From Dromiciops gliroides (lineage: Eukaryota; Chordata; Mammalia; Microbiotheria; Microbiotheriidae), in assembly GCF_019393635.1 (NCBI RefSeq), contig NC_057866.1, positions 233,650,359 through 233,714,358 on the forward strand: a stretch of DNA of 64,000 nucleotides, written 5' to 3'. Position numbers and translations under genes: made by a program. Shown piece after piece: positions 22,201-33,235 of this stretch (its first letter is position 1; every line of letters starts with the position of its first letter). The notes beneath the pieces were generated by a model. It was not told the DNA's origin and made no database searches. It saw nothing but the letters and a program-made list of their open reading frames with translations.

Positions 22201-23498
22201 AATGAGTAAGAAGCAAAAAAAGAGCCCTCTTCCTTGAGAGCTTCTTTATCAATAGGGAAGAAGCCAACACAAACTCAGATGAGGACAATAGCCGCAAATT
22301 GCCTACATGTGAAGCCTCACGAGGGAAGGTGAATTGGTCCAAGAACAAAAAGCCTTCCTGGAAGAGCTCAAAAAGGATTTTCAAAATCAATTGAGAGAGG
22401 TAGAAGAAAACATGGGGAGAGAAATGAAAGCAAAACAAGAAAACTATGAAAAAAGAATCAGCAGCTTGGAAAAGGAAGCACATAATTTCACTGAAGAAAA
22501 AAAATGCCTTAAAAAATTTATCTGGCCAAATGGAAAAAAAAAAAAAAGGTGCATAATCTCATTGAAGAAAACACTCCCTGAAAAAAATTCACTTGGGCAA
22601 ATGGAAAAAAAGGTGCATAATCTCACTGAAGAAAACAATGCCTTAAAAATTAAAATGGGAGAGTTGGAAGATAAGGAATCCATGAGACACCAGGAATCAG
22701 TCAAGCAGAATCAAAAGAATGAAAAAACAGAAGAAAATGTGAAATACCTCATTGGAAAGACAACTGATCTGGAAAACAGATCCAGGAGAGACAATTTGAG
22801 AATCATTGGTCTGCCTGAAAGCCATGACCAGAAAAAGAATCTAGACACCATATTCCAGGAAATTATTAAGGAGAACTGCCCTGATATCATAGAATCAGAG
22901 GATAAAATCATCATTGAAAGAATCCACCAATCCCTTTCTGAAAGAGACCCCAAAAGGAAAACTCCAAGGAATATTGTAGCCAAATTCCAGAATTATCAGG
23001 TGAAGGAGAAAATACTCCAAGCAGCCAGAAAGAAGCAATTTAAATATCATGGAGCAAAAAAATTTTAAAAATAAAAATTAAATTAAAAAAAAAAGTGGGG
23101 CAGCTAGGTGGCACGGTGGTTAGAGCACCGGCCCTGGAGTCAGGAGTACCTGAGTTCAAATCCGGCTTCAGACATTTAATATTTACTAGCTGTGTGACCC
23201 TGGGCAAGTCACTTAACCTCAATTGCCTCACTAAAAAAAAAAATGTCATGGAGCCACAGTCAGGGTTGCTCAGGACCTAGAAGCTTCAACATTAAAGGAC
23301 CGCAAGGCTTGGAATATGATATTCTGGAAGGCAAAGGAGCTGGGATTGCAGCCAAGAATCTATTAGCCAGCAAAAATGAACATTCTCTTTCAGGGGAAAA
23401 GATGGACATTTAATGACATTGGGGACTTTCAATCTTTCCTGGTGCAAAGACTGAATAGAAAATTTCATCTCAACATACAAGACTCAAGAGAAGTTTAA
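22201..23498 (+). pseudogene. L1 ORF1 (RNA-binding protein), broken
   Basis: The natural start is probably ATG at 22201 (MSKKQKKSPL), followed at once by frame breaks. A long open frame runs 22334-23068. From about 22340 a coiled coil (FLEELKKDFQNQLREVEENM) is followed by tandem 22-24-residue repeats of the type KKVHNLTEENNALKIKMGQM. The RRM and C-terminal domain follow (RSRRDNLRIIGLPESHDQKK, KENCPDIIESEDKIIIERIH, RDPKRKTPRNIVAKFQNYQV). After the SINE insertion (23056-23243) it resumes at HGATV-like sequence and ends …NIQDSREV at a TAA at 23496-23498. ORF1p forms trimers on L1 RNA. Confidence 0.88.
23056..23243 (+). mobile_element. WSINE1-like CORE-SINE inside L1 ORF1
   Basis: Sense copy GGGGCAGCTAGGTGGCACGG starting 23097, ending in poly(A) to 23243. 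The ORF1 text TATCATGGAGC (23045-23055) is repeated as TGTCATGGAGC (23244-23254), a TSD. Unusually, 41 A-rich bases lie between the left TSD and the SINE head. Confidence 0.88.
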
Positions 23499-24090
23499 AA
23501 AGGTAAACAAACAGAGGGAAAAGAAAAGGTTACCCAATTAGGTTAAAATGTTTATATCTCTACACAGGAAGATAACACTCATAACTCTTAAGAACTGTAA
23601 ATGTATTTGGGCAGAGAGAAGGAGTTTACACAGAGGGTATAAATATAAATTGTCTTTGATGTGATGATACAAAAAAAAATCAAGGGGTTAAAAAGGGAGT
23701 CTTTGGGGAGGAGAGGAAAGGGGAGGTGGAATGGGATGAATTATATCATATGAAGAGGTGAAAAAATGAAACCTATTACAATAGAGGGAAAGAAAGGAGG
23801 GGTGAACATTGTTTCAACCCTACTCTCATTAGATTTGATTCAAAGAGGGAATAACATATACATTCATTGGGATAAAGAAACTTAGCTCATTCTTTAGGGA
23901 AGCAAAAGGGGAAGGGAAAGGGGGGGACTGATAGAAGGGAGGACAAAAGCAAGGGAGAAAAGGGTAAAGAAAAGAGAGGGGGGTGATAAAAAGGGAGGGC
24001 GGATTGGGGGAGGCAGGGGTAAGAAGTCAAATGTCGGTGAGGAGGAATAGGGTGAAAGAAGGGGGGGAAAGTACAATGGGGGTAAATAGA

Positions 24091-25047
24091 ATGGAGGGGA
24101 ATAGACAGTCAGTAATAATAACTGTGAATGTGAATGGGATGAACTCTGCTATAAAACGGAAGCGAATTGCAGAGTGGATTAAAAACCAGAATCCTACAAT
24201 ATGCTGTTTACAAGAAACACATTTGAAGCAGAGAGATAGACACAGAGTAAAGGTAAAAGGCTGGAGCAGAATATATTATGCTTCAGCTAAAGTAAAAAAA
24301 GCAGGGGTAGCAATCCTTATCTCAGACAAAGTGCAGGCAGAAATAGATCTCATTAAAAGAGATAAGGAAGGAAATTACATCTTGCTTAAAGGTACTATAA
24401 ATAATGAAGTAATATCAATATTAAATATGTATGCGCCAAGTGGTATAGCATCCAAGTTCTTAGAGGAGAAGTTAAATGAGTTACAAGAGGAATTAGACAG
24501 TAATACTATACTAGTGGGGGACCTGAATCTCCCCCTCTCAGAATTAGATAAATCTAGCCAAAAAATAAATAAGAAAGAAGTGAAAGAGTTGAATAGATTA
24601 CTGGAAAAGTTAGACATGATAGATGTCTGGAGAAAATTGAATGGGGATAGAAAGGAATATACCTTTTTCTCAGCAGTACATGGCACATTTTCAAAAACTG
24701 ACAATGTACTAGGGCACAAAAACATCATAGTCAAATGTAGAAAGGCAGAAATAGTAAATGCATCCTTCTCAGATCATGATGCAATAAAAATTACATGTAA
24801 GAAAGAGCCAGGGAAAAGTAAAATGAAAATCAATTGGAAACTACATAATTTCCTTCTAAAGAATGAATGGGCCAAACAACAAATCATAGAATCAATCAAT
24901 AACTATATCCAAGAGAATGACAATAATGAGACAACATACCAAAATCTATGGGATGCAGCCAAAGCAGTGCTTAGGGGAAAATTTATAGCTCTAAATGCTT
25001 ACATGAATAAAAAAGAGAAAGAGGAGATTAATGAATTGGGCATGTAA
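24091..25047 (+). pseudogene. L1 ORF2 endonuclease domain
   Basis: An open frame (it extends upstream to 23983, but M at 24091 fits the family: MEGNRQSVIITVNVNGMNSA) encodes an apurinic-type L1 endonuclease, which nicks target DNA to prime reverse transcription. Catalytic residues are visible: Asn15 (VNVNG), Glu42 (QETHLK), Asp/Asn in GDLN, Asp in SKTDNVLG and the terminal SDHDAIKI (human L1 has SDHSAIKL). The frame ends at TAA 25045-25047, before the RT domain, in a position where ORF2 should continue (…INELGM then LKKLEKEQ). So ORF2 is split here by a stop and further on by a shift in an A-run near 25230. Confidence 0.92.
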
Positions 25048-25372
25048 CTTAAAAAGCTAGAAAAAGAACAAATTAGAAATCCCCAATTAGATACTAAACT
25101 AGAGATCCTGAAAATTAAAGGAGAAGTTAATAAGATTGAAACCAAAAAAACTACAGAATTAATCAATAAAACTAAGAGCTGGTTTTATGAAAAAACCAAT
25201 AAAATAGATAAAATATTGGTTAATTTGATTAAAAAAAAAGAAAGAAGGAAACCTAATTATCAGTATCAAAAATGGAAAGGGTGATGTTACCACCAATGAA
25301 GTAGAAATTAAATCAATAATTAGGAATTATTTTGCCCAACTGTATGCCAATAAATTTGACAATCTAAATGAA

Positions 25373-26263
25373 ATGGATGAATATTTACAAAAATACAAAC
25401 TGCCCAGGTTAACTGAAAAGGAAATAAAATCCTTAAATAAACCCATATTAGAAACAGAAATTGGACAAGCCATTAATGAACTCCCTAAGAAAAAATCCCC
25501 AGAGCCAGATGGGTTTATGGGTGAATTTTGCCAAACATTTAAAGAACAATTATTTCCAATATTATACAAATTATTTGGAAAAATAGGTGAAGAAGGAGTT
25601 CTACCAAATTCGTTTTATGACACAAATATGGTAGCGATACCAAAACCAGGCAAAGCAAAAGCAGAGAAAGAAAATTATAGACCAATTTCCCTAATGAATA
25701 TTGATGCTAAAATCTTAAATAAGATATTATCAAGGAGATTACAGCAAGTGATCACCAGGATAATACACTATGACCAGGTGGGATTTATACCAGGAATGCA
25801 GGGCTGGTTCAACATTAGGAAAGCTATTAACATAATTAACCACATCAATAAGAAAACCAACCAAAATCATATGATTATCTCAATAGATGCAGAGAAAGCT
25901 TTTGACAAAATACAGCACCCATTCCTAATAAAAACACTAGAGAGCTTAGGAATAGGTGGAGCTTTCCTTAAAATAATAAACAGTATCTACCTAAAACCAT
26001 CATCAAGTATTATATGCAATGGAGATAAATTAGAGGCCTTCCCAATAAGATCAGGGGTGAAACAGGGATGTCCATTATCACCCCTATTATTTAATATTGT
26101 CCTGGAAATGTTAGCTTTAGCAATCAGAGAAGAGAAAGGAATTAAAGGAATTAGAACAGGCAAGGAGGAAACAAAACTATCCCTCTTTGCAGATGATATG
26201 ATAGTATACTTAGAGAATCAATTCAAAAATTACTTGAAACAATTAATAACTTTAGCAAAGTAG
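25373..26263 (+). pseudogene. L1 ORF2 reverse transcriptase domain
   Basis: A 296-codon open frame holds the RT fingers and palm: [48 protein letters not shown] (motif A), [20 protein letters not shown] (motif B), and the FADD active site at 26186-26197 (motif C, typical F/YADD of L1). It ends through a frameshift near 26220. All catalytic aspartates needed for DNA synthesis are present in this piece, but the full ORF2 is not. Confidence 0.92.
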
Positions 26264-26307
26264 CAGGATATAAAATAAATCCACATAAATCATCAGCATT
26301 TTTATAC

Positions 26308-27894
26308 ATGACCAACAAAGTCCAGCAGCAAGAGATAGAAAGAGAAATTTCATTTAAAGTAATGGTAGAGAATATGAAATACTTGGGAGTCTACTTGCCA
26401 AGACAAACCCAGGAACTCCATGAACACAACTACCAAACACTCTTCACACAAATCAAATCAGATCTAAATAATTGGAAAGATATCAATCGCTCATGGATAG
26501 TCAGAGCTAATATAGTAAAAATGACAACACTACCAAAATTAATTTACTTATTCAGTGCCATACCAATCAGACTACCTAAAAATTATTTTATAGAGCTAAA
26601 AAATAATAACAAAATTCATCTGGAAAAACAAAAAATCAAGAATATCCAGGGAAATAATGAAAAATAATTCACAGGAAGGTGGGTTAGCAGTACCATACCT
26701 GGAGCTTTACTATAAAGCGGCAGTCATCAAAACTATCTGGTACTGGCTAAAAGATAGAGTGGTAGATGAATGGAATAGGCTAGACACAGGAAATGCAGTA
26801 GTAAATGACACTAGTAATGTAGTGTTTGATAAGCCCAAAGACTCTAGCTTCTGGGATAGGAACTCAGTATTTGACAAAAACTGCTGGGAAAACTGGAAGA
26901 TAATATGGCAGAAATTAGGCATAGACCAACATCTTACACCTTATGCTAAAATAAGGTCAAAATGGATACATGATTTAGACATAAGAGGTGATACCATAGG
27001 TAAATTAGGAGAGAAAGGAATAGTCTACCTATCAGATCTTTGGAGTTTATGACCAAACAGGAGATAGAGTATATTATAAAATGCAAAATGGATGATTTTG
27101 ATTACATTAAATTAAAAAATTTTTGTACAAACAGAAGCAGTGCATCCAAAATTAGAAGGGAGGCAGAAAGCTGGGAAACAATTTTTGTGGCCAGTACTTC
27201 TGATAAAGGCCTCATCTCTAAAATATATAGGGAACTAAATCAAATTTATAAGAATCCAAGTCATTCCCCAATTGAGAAATGATCAAAGGATATTAACAGG
27301 CAGTTTTCTGATGAAGAAACCAAAGCTATCTATTCCCATATGAAAAAATGCTCTAAATCTCTAATGATTAGAGAGATGCAAATTAAAAAAAAACTCTAAG
27401 GTACCACCTGATTGGATAAAATGACAAAAAAGGAAAATAATAAATGTTGGAGAAGCTGTGGGAAAATTGGAACACTAATGCATTGTTGGTGGAGCTGTGA
27501 TCTGATCCAACCATTCTGGAGAGCAATTTGGAATTATGCCCAAAGGGTGATAAAGCTGTCCATACCCTTTGACCCAGCAATAGCACTTTGGGGTCTTTTT
27601 CCCAAAGAAATCATGGAAAGAGGAAAGGGACCCAAATGTACAAAAATATTTATAGCTGCTCTTTATATGGTGACAAGGAATTGGAAGTTGAGGGGATGCC
27701 CATCAATTGGGGAATGGCTGGACAAGTTGTGGCATATGAATACAATGGAATACTATTGTGGTGTAAGAAATGATGAGCAGGAGGAGTTCAGAGAAACCTG
27801 GAGGGTCTTTCATGGGCTGATGATGAGTGAGATGAGCAGAACCAGAAGAACATTGTACACAGTATCATCAACATTGAGTGTTGATCTACTGTGA
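26308..27894 (+). pseudogene. L1 ORF2 thumb and Cys-rich C terminus, broken
   Basis: ORF2 continues through four open stretches (26308-26667, 26657-27052, 27040-27282, 27412-27894). They are separated by frameshifts near 26600 and 27035, a stop at 27280-27282 where family members have Trp (IEKWSKD), and another shift in an A-run near 27390. The last piece shows the L1 zinc-knuckle-like pattern CWRSC…LMHCWWSC and GCPSIGEWLDKLWHMNTMEYY, ending SSTLSVDLL. Confidence 0.88.
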
Positions 27895-28163
27895 TGGACT
27901 ATATTCTTCTCACCAATGCAATGGCACAGAAGAGTTCCAGGGAACTCATGATTCAAGAGGATCTCCAAATCCAAGGGGGGGGGGGGAAAGAACTGTGGAG
28001 TATAGATGCTCAATGAACCATACTATTTCTTTTGTTTTTGGTGCTGTTGTTTTTTCTATTTTGAGGTTTTTCATCATTGCTCTGATTTTTTTCTTATAAC
28101 ATGACTAATGCAGAAATAGGATTAATGTTATTATGTGTATATTTATATATATGTATATATGTG

Positions 28164-28243
<80 letters not shown>

Positions 28244-28389
28244 AAACCTATATCAGATTACCTGCTGTCTTGGGGGGGGGGAGGGAGGGGAGGGAGGGAG
28301 AAAAATCTGAAATTGGAACGCCTGTATAAACAAAAGTTGAGAACTATCTTTACATGTAATGGGAAAAAATAAAATACTTTATTAATTAA
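27895..28389 (+). other. L1 3' UTR with G-runs and TG/TA repeats
   Basis: An 11-G run lies at 27977-27987. The compound (TATG)(TG)(TA) tract at 28130-28236 is followed by a G-rich stretch at 28272-28300 with several runs of three or more G, which could form a quadruplex. G-rich 3' UTR tracts are known from other mammalian L1s. Confidence 0.75.
28130..28236 (+). repeat. Compound TG/TA microsatellite
   Basis: GTATATATATG then (TG)n then a long (TA)n. Gives spurious YIYIYI open frames. Confidence 0.95.
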
Positions 28390-28528
28390 AAAAAGTTAAA
28401 CAGGAAAACAAAACCATAAGGAATATTAAAAGTTAAACTGTTTACATTCCTACATGGGAAGATGATACTTGTAACTGATCAGAACTTTCTCATTATTACT
28501 GTGCTGAATGGAGTATACTTAGACAATG

Positions 28529-28665
28529 ACAATGAGGGCTAAGTGACTTGCCTAGGTCACACACATACAAAGTGTTAAGTGTCTGAGGCTGGAATTGAAC
28601 TCAGTTCCTCCTGAATCCAGGACCGGTGAAATATCCACTGCACTACCTAGCTGCTCCCCCCCCCC
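28529..28665 (-). mobile_element. WSINE1-like CORE-SINE, diverged
   Basis: Antisense copy: ATGAGGGCTAAGTGACTTGC, TGTCTGAGGCTGGAATTGAA, ending CACTACCTAGCTGCTCCC with a C-run. Inserted in the outer HAL1-like tail. Confidence 0.78.
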
Positions 28666-28700
28666 ATGATATCTTTAAAGCATTTTTAAAAATATTTTTC

Positions 28701-28850
28701 TTTGGGGGGGGGGTGGAGGAGAGCAGTCGGTGTTTAGTGACTTGCCCTGGGTCACATAGCTGGTGAGTGTCTGGTGTCTGAGACTGGAATTGGGCTAGGC
28801 TCCTCCTGGATCCAGAGCTTGTGCTTTGTCCATTGTGCCACCTAACTACC
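28701..28850 (-). mobile_element. WSINE1-like SINE, G-rich variant
   Basis: Antisense copy with a G-run tail and GCTGGTGAGTGTCTGGTGTC in place of the usual core. Direct-repeat-like CATGATATCTTTAAA (28665-28679) and TCATGATGATATCTTAAAA (28851-28869) flank it. It shares some changes with the 11252-11418 copy. Confidence 0.7.
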
Positions 28851-29606
28851 TCATGATGATATCTTAAAAAAAAATAAAATTAAGGGCTGAAAGTAATGCA
28901 CTGGGAGGAAAGGAAAGGGAGAGATGGAATGAGGTAAAGTATCTCACATAAAAGAAACAAGAAAAAGCTCATACAGTGGAGGAGAAGATGGGGAAGGTGC
29001 AAGGGACTGAGTGTGCCTTATTTTCATCATAATTGGATCAAAGAGGGAATAACATACAGACAAGTGGGTATAATAATATATCTTGCTCTGTGGGAAAGTG
29101 GGAAGGGAAGGGAATAAGGAGGGAGGGATGGTCAGATTGGGGGAGAGGGAAGTCAGAAGCAAAACACTTTCAAGGAAGAATAGGGTGAAAGAAGATAGAA
29201 AATAGAGTAAATATGAAGGGATGGGAATAGGATGGAGGGTAATACAGTTAGCATTAGTTACTGTGAAAAAATTTGAAGCAGAAATTAGGATGGAACACGT
29301 GCTGTAAGAAATGAGGAGCAGGATGCTATCAGAAGGACTTATGAAAAATGCAATTCATCTACAAAGAGAATTAATGATATATAAATGTAGATTGAAGTAT
29401 TTTTTATTTTTGTTTTGTTGTTTCTTCTGTCTAAAGTTCTTTTTTTGTCTGTTAGGTTTTTCATGACAACACATGTGTAAATTATGTTGAATTTCTTGAG
29501 TTCTTAAAGGTGGGTAGGGAGAGAGGAGGAAAAAAATTTGGAACAAAAAGTTTAAAAATCAATGTGAAAATTTGTTTTTACATGTAACTTGGGGGAATAA
29601 AAATAA

Positions 29607-29794
29607 AAAAGACATATAAGTAGGAGAAAAAACCACCTACTCTTACAAACTCACAGGTTCACAAGGCTCAAAGCATCACCAAGTTTATTTATAATTTAAG
29701 AGAAACAAATAGGATGCTTACTGACAATAATACTCAACAGTGAGTACCCCCCAAAGTGCTTATGGTCTTAGAGACTCTTACAGTATATTATTTA
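29607..29794. other. Non-coding DNA, nothing recognised
   Basis: Short spacer between the HAL1-like 3' end and a MIR3. Confidence 0.5.
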
Positions 29795-30015
29795 ATATAA
29801 TTGTTAACATTTCTATAGTGCTATGTGACAGGCATTGTGATAAGCACGTTACAATTTTTATATAATTTGATCCTCACAACAACTCTGAGAGATAGGTGAT
29901 ATTATTATCCCTATTTTACTGATGAGCAAACTGAGGCAAGTAGAAGCTAAGTTCAGGGGTCACATAGCAAGTAAGTATATGAGGCTAGATTTGAACTCAC
30001 ATCCTTAGCAGCTAT
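29795..30015 (-). repeat. MIR3/THER1-type CORE-SINE
   Basis: Antisense order: AACATTTCTATAGTGCTATG, TGATCCTCACAACAACTCTG, ACTGATGAGCAAACTGAGGC, GGTCACATAGCAAGTAAGTA. Confidence 0.8.
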
Positions 30016-30349
30016 CACCTAGGGTATGTTCTTATGCATGGGTCCTGTCCCTCATGACTCCTCTGACAGTAAGCATAAAATTTTCTTGAAGCCCATGCCT
30101 CCAGAAGCTCTTAACGGATGCCACCTGTCACTATTTACTTTCTTATTCCTATTTTTTTTTCTCCATCCCATACCTCCTACCATTATCCTCAATTCCCAGA
30201 AGTTGTCAGTCATTCTATTTCCAAGGGGAACATCTTCCCTCCAAATATTTTCATAGTCCAAATAGTTTATCAGAGTTACAATTATATTTCTGAAGTCTGT
30301 TCTTGTACACAACCAAACCCTGACCATATGCACAGGAAGAATGTCAGAG
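30016..30349. other. Non-coding DNA, nothing recognised
   Basis: Contains overlapping open frames of 76-93 codons on both strands. None has a recognisable motif and they look fortuitous. Confidence 0.45.
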
Positions 30350-30420
30350 CAGCAGTTCTCAAAATGTGGTCTAAGACCCCCAAGGTTTAGTGGGGTGCTG
30401 GTAAATGTTGAACAACTGTC
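30350..30420 (+). repeat. hAT-Charlie-like terminal fragment
   Basis: GCAGTTCTCAAAATGTGGTC followed by TAAGACCCCC resembles the 5' terminus of mammalian MER5/MER20-type hAT elements. No partner terminus was found, so this is tentative. Confidence 0.4.
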
Positions 30421-31691
30421 TCTCTGAAACTGTAAGATGAACCTTTTAGCTTAATATGTATTATTAACATCTCCTTTATCATTTTCTCAAGTCCAAACAA
30501 TCAACAAAAGAATAAATCTGGCCTGATTTGTAGCATTTGCTGATTTCTTAGGTATTGTGAGGGCCAAATTTAATATCTGGAGAGTTAATTTAGTGGTTCA
30601 CCATAATATTGGTGTCTTAGAAATAATGAGGGACCCCTAGTTCCAAAGCTCCCTGCCCTCTGAACTGCCTTCTTAGATATTTCTCGTAGTCCAATAAGAA
30701 AGGAGCCATACAGCCTCCTTTCCACAAATGGATCAGATTTTATTAATTGGAAATAAAATAAACAGCAAAGATGAAATTAATATAAATCAAAGATAAGGGA
30801 ATAAGGAAAAAGAAATATGGATAATCCTCCTAGCTCTAACCTAAGTCTATACAATCCACAATTCACTTCCAGTTAAGATCATTCAAAAGAAAGCCGGGTT
30901 TTTATGTTAACTCACCACTTGGGGTGTTTGCTCTTGCTGCTCACACCACCAGAAAAAAAGAAACTCCTGAAAAGACTCAAACTCCCCTCAGGGAGCATTT
31001 AATCTTCCTCCCCCAAAAGGGGAGGTCCTTCAAAAACTGCCTATGAAGAGTGGTTTTCTCCTTCTGATGTCCATAGCATATGTCACTTCATGGCAGGACA
31101 GGTGTGGCCCTTCCCAATGAGAAAACAGCCAAATTCCAATAATCTTACCACATTATGAATGTTCACAGTGAAAATTTTACAATTAGCTCTTGGCAAGCAT
31201 GTATGAGTTGACTACAGTACATCCCTGTCTGGAGGTCCCATGCTTTAAATGAGCCAACAAGGTTAAAAAAAATCATAATTACACTAATAAATTTGAATTT
31301 CTAATAAAGTAAGTATTTAAAAATAGAGTCCACATAAACAAGAGCTTTTCAGTATATCCTCAATATATTTTTTACCTTGTGAATGGGTCCTGAAAACAAA
31401 ACTGCTGATGTGGAGAATTCAACATTCCCTCAGAAGTGGTTCTCTCTTCCTAATACTCAGCTGATTGAAGTTGATATCCCTGTCCTTTCCTCACTAGCAC
31501 CAGGGCAATGAATTCTGCCCTCCCAGTTCTATCAGTGTTAAATTGATGGTTCTAGCATTTGACAAAGTATTTCTAATTTTCTCTGTCTTTCACAACTCCC
31601 TAGGAGTCAGTTGGGAATCATAATTCATATTGCTTAGGGATACTCTCAAAATATCTCAATGAAGACACTCTTCTAGTCACAACTTGGGTTT
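30421..31691. other. Non-coding DNA, possibly an old LTR-like region
   Basis: 30640-31220 has CCCCTCAGGGAGCATTTAAT, GGGGAGGTCCTTCAAAAACT and other GC-richer blocks that may be a degraded interspersed element. I could fix neither ends nor family. Confidence 0.35.
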
Positions 31692-31699
31692 CTCTAGAA

Positions 31700-31922
31700 C
31701 AGTGTTTCTTAAATGATGGTGCTAGGAACCCTGGGGGTCACCAAAATGTTTTAAAGGTAGCCTCAAAGTCAAACAATTTTCATAAACAATACCATGACAT
31801 ATTAATTCCTAATACAGTAAATGTGGATAGATATATCTTACATTAAAAAAAATTCCTTGGGAGGTTCCTCAATAATTATTATGAGAAAGGGATCTTGAAA
31901 CCAAAAAGTTTGAGAACTACTG
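31700..31922 (+). mobile_element. hAT-Charlie (MER5-like) non-autonomous DNA transposon
   Basis: A 223-bp element with inverted ends: CAGTGTTTCTTAAA at the left and, reverse-complemented, CAGTAGTTCTCAAAC at the right. It is flanked by CTCTAGAA (31692-31699) and TTCTAGAA (31923-31930), the 8-bp nTCTAGAn duplication typical of Charlie elements. It has no transposase and is an ancient passenger. Confidence 0.82.
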
Positions 31923-32049
31923 TTCTAGAATTCCAAAAGCCAAGAAACAGAGGATTACATTCCCAGGAAGCCAGGCATAGGAATCAGGATTCAAGCTGCT
32001 TCTCTGGAAAACCACAAATCCTGGTGTTCCCTGATCTCTGTTCATATTG

Positions 32050-32450
32050 GTCTCTTGTTATTTCTCTACAGAAATACTGTTCTTCCAATCCCCTGGTTAC
32101 TGACTATTCCTTAGATATGTACCATCCCTATCAACTGAACTCCTACCCTATTCTTCAAGGGCAAGTGCAAATAACATACTTCACCCCCAAAGTCTTCCCT
32201 AATTCACAGAAGAAGAGTGTGTTGTTCCTCTCCTCTCAACTACCAAAATATTTGTAAACTCCTCATGACATTTTATCATATTCTTTTTATCCCATATTTA
32301 ATTGTGTACTTTTATTATCTACCCAACTAGATTGTAAGTCTTGTGAAGGAGGGAAACTACCTCATCTTTGTATCCTGCTTAGCCTAGTGCCTGACATATA
32401 GTTGGTACTTAGTTAATATTTATCCATTATTTATTGACTATTGATTTTGT
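32050..32450 (+). mobile_element. L2 LINE 3' end
   Basis: ACCCCCAAAGTCTTCCCTAA, TTTATTATCTACCCAACTAG, TTGTAAGTCTTGTGAAGGAG, GCCTAGTGCCTGACATATAG and GGTACTTAGTTAATATTTAT follow the L2 3' order. A 120-codon open frame across 31895-32257 is incidental. Confidence 0.72.
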
Positions 32451-32689
32451 ATTTCCAGAAAAGCTTTCTTTACTTATAGTGGACATTAAATTAATATAGA
32501 CTGAATAAAAGTGAGTAATAACTACTGAATTTAACTTCTTTTCATTCTTCTACTTTGAGTAAATAACATGAACCTTTGTTAGTCTGGCATCTTTCAACAT
32601 AGACAGGACCACAGAATAGGACAAGGACAGTAAAACAGAAAAAATCAATTGACACAGCTAAAAGGAAAATAATCTGGTTTATATATTTT

Positions 32690-32837
32690 TTAAATTTTTT
32701 TGCTGGGCAATGAGGGTTAAGTTACTTGCCCAGGGTCACACAGATATTAAGTGTTAAGTGTCTGAGGCCAGATTTGAACTCAGATCCTCCTGTCTCCAGG
32801 GCCAGTGTTCTATCCACTGCACCACATAGCTGCCCTT
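32690..32837 (-). mobile_element. WSINE1-like CORE-SINE
   Basis: Antisense copy with TSDs TGGTTTATATATTTT (32675-32689) and TGGTTTATATTTT (32838-32850). Nearly full length. Confidence 0.9.
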
Positions 32838-32850
32838 TGGTTTATATTTT

Positions 32851-33235
32851 AAAAGCAGAATGTGAAAAGACTGAAATCTTCAATGTCTAGGGCATCACAA
32901 GTAGATTTGAGTTTTTGATGTGAAGGCAAAGGAACAAAAAAGATGTATAATTTATGACTTATGACTTCACATCAGTATTTGCGTTCCCAAACAGGAGCAT
33001 AATAATTTAGGAGTATCCAAATGGTAGAAGGAGGAACTTAAGGTTATACCTTATGAAGAAATAAAAATGAAAATTAGAAATAAACCTGGAAAACCCTACC
33101 ATTTAAAAATGATCAATTTCTAAAACTAAATTTAGTTGTGATCCCTAGTCTAAAGAAAATTACACAAATAGATATTGTACTTTTCAAGTTATAGCATGTT
33201 TTCTTGTAAAGAACTGGGTGAAAAAATCTTCATAA
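32851..33235. other. AT-rich DNA, nothing recognised
   Basis: No feature is supported. Confidence 0.45.

Larger units (their letters stand above)
21626..28389 (+). mobile_element. Full-length marsupial L1 with TSDs, broken ORFs
   Basis: Flanked by perfect 15-bp repeats AAAAAGTTAAACAGG at 21611-21625 and 28390-28404. It starts GGTGGGCGGAACAAAGATGG and ends ATGGGAAAAAATAAAATAC plus an A-rich tail. Parts: 5' UTR 21626-22200, ORF1 about 22201-23498 (split by a SINE), linker to 24090, ORF2 24091 to about 27894, and a 3' UTR with G-runs and TG/TA repeats. Length is 6.76 kb including a SINE of about 150 bp. ORF2 has at least six disruptions and ORF1 several, so it is inactive, although all parts are present. 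Confidence 0.93.
20801..29606 (+). mobile_element. HAL1-like element (outer layer) split by a full L1
   Basis: The left part (20801-21625) is ORF1 sequence ending at a TAA near 21610. The right part (28405-29606) resumes exactly after the inserted L1, with TTTACATTCCTACATGGGAA and the same linker and 3' UTR as 7639-9936, ending GGGGGAATAAAAATAAAAAA. Two SINEs sit in the right part. The 5' end is truncated at 20800 against an L1 3' end, and no TSD was found. Confidence 0.72.

Noticed and set aside
28133-28372. Open frames reading YIYIYIYI and VCVCVC
   Set aside because: They are translations of the TG/TA microsatellite.
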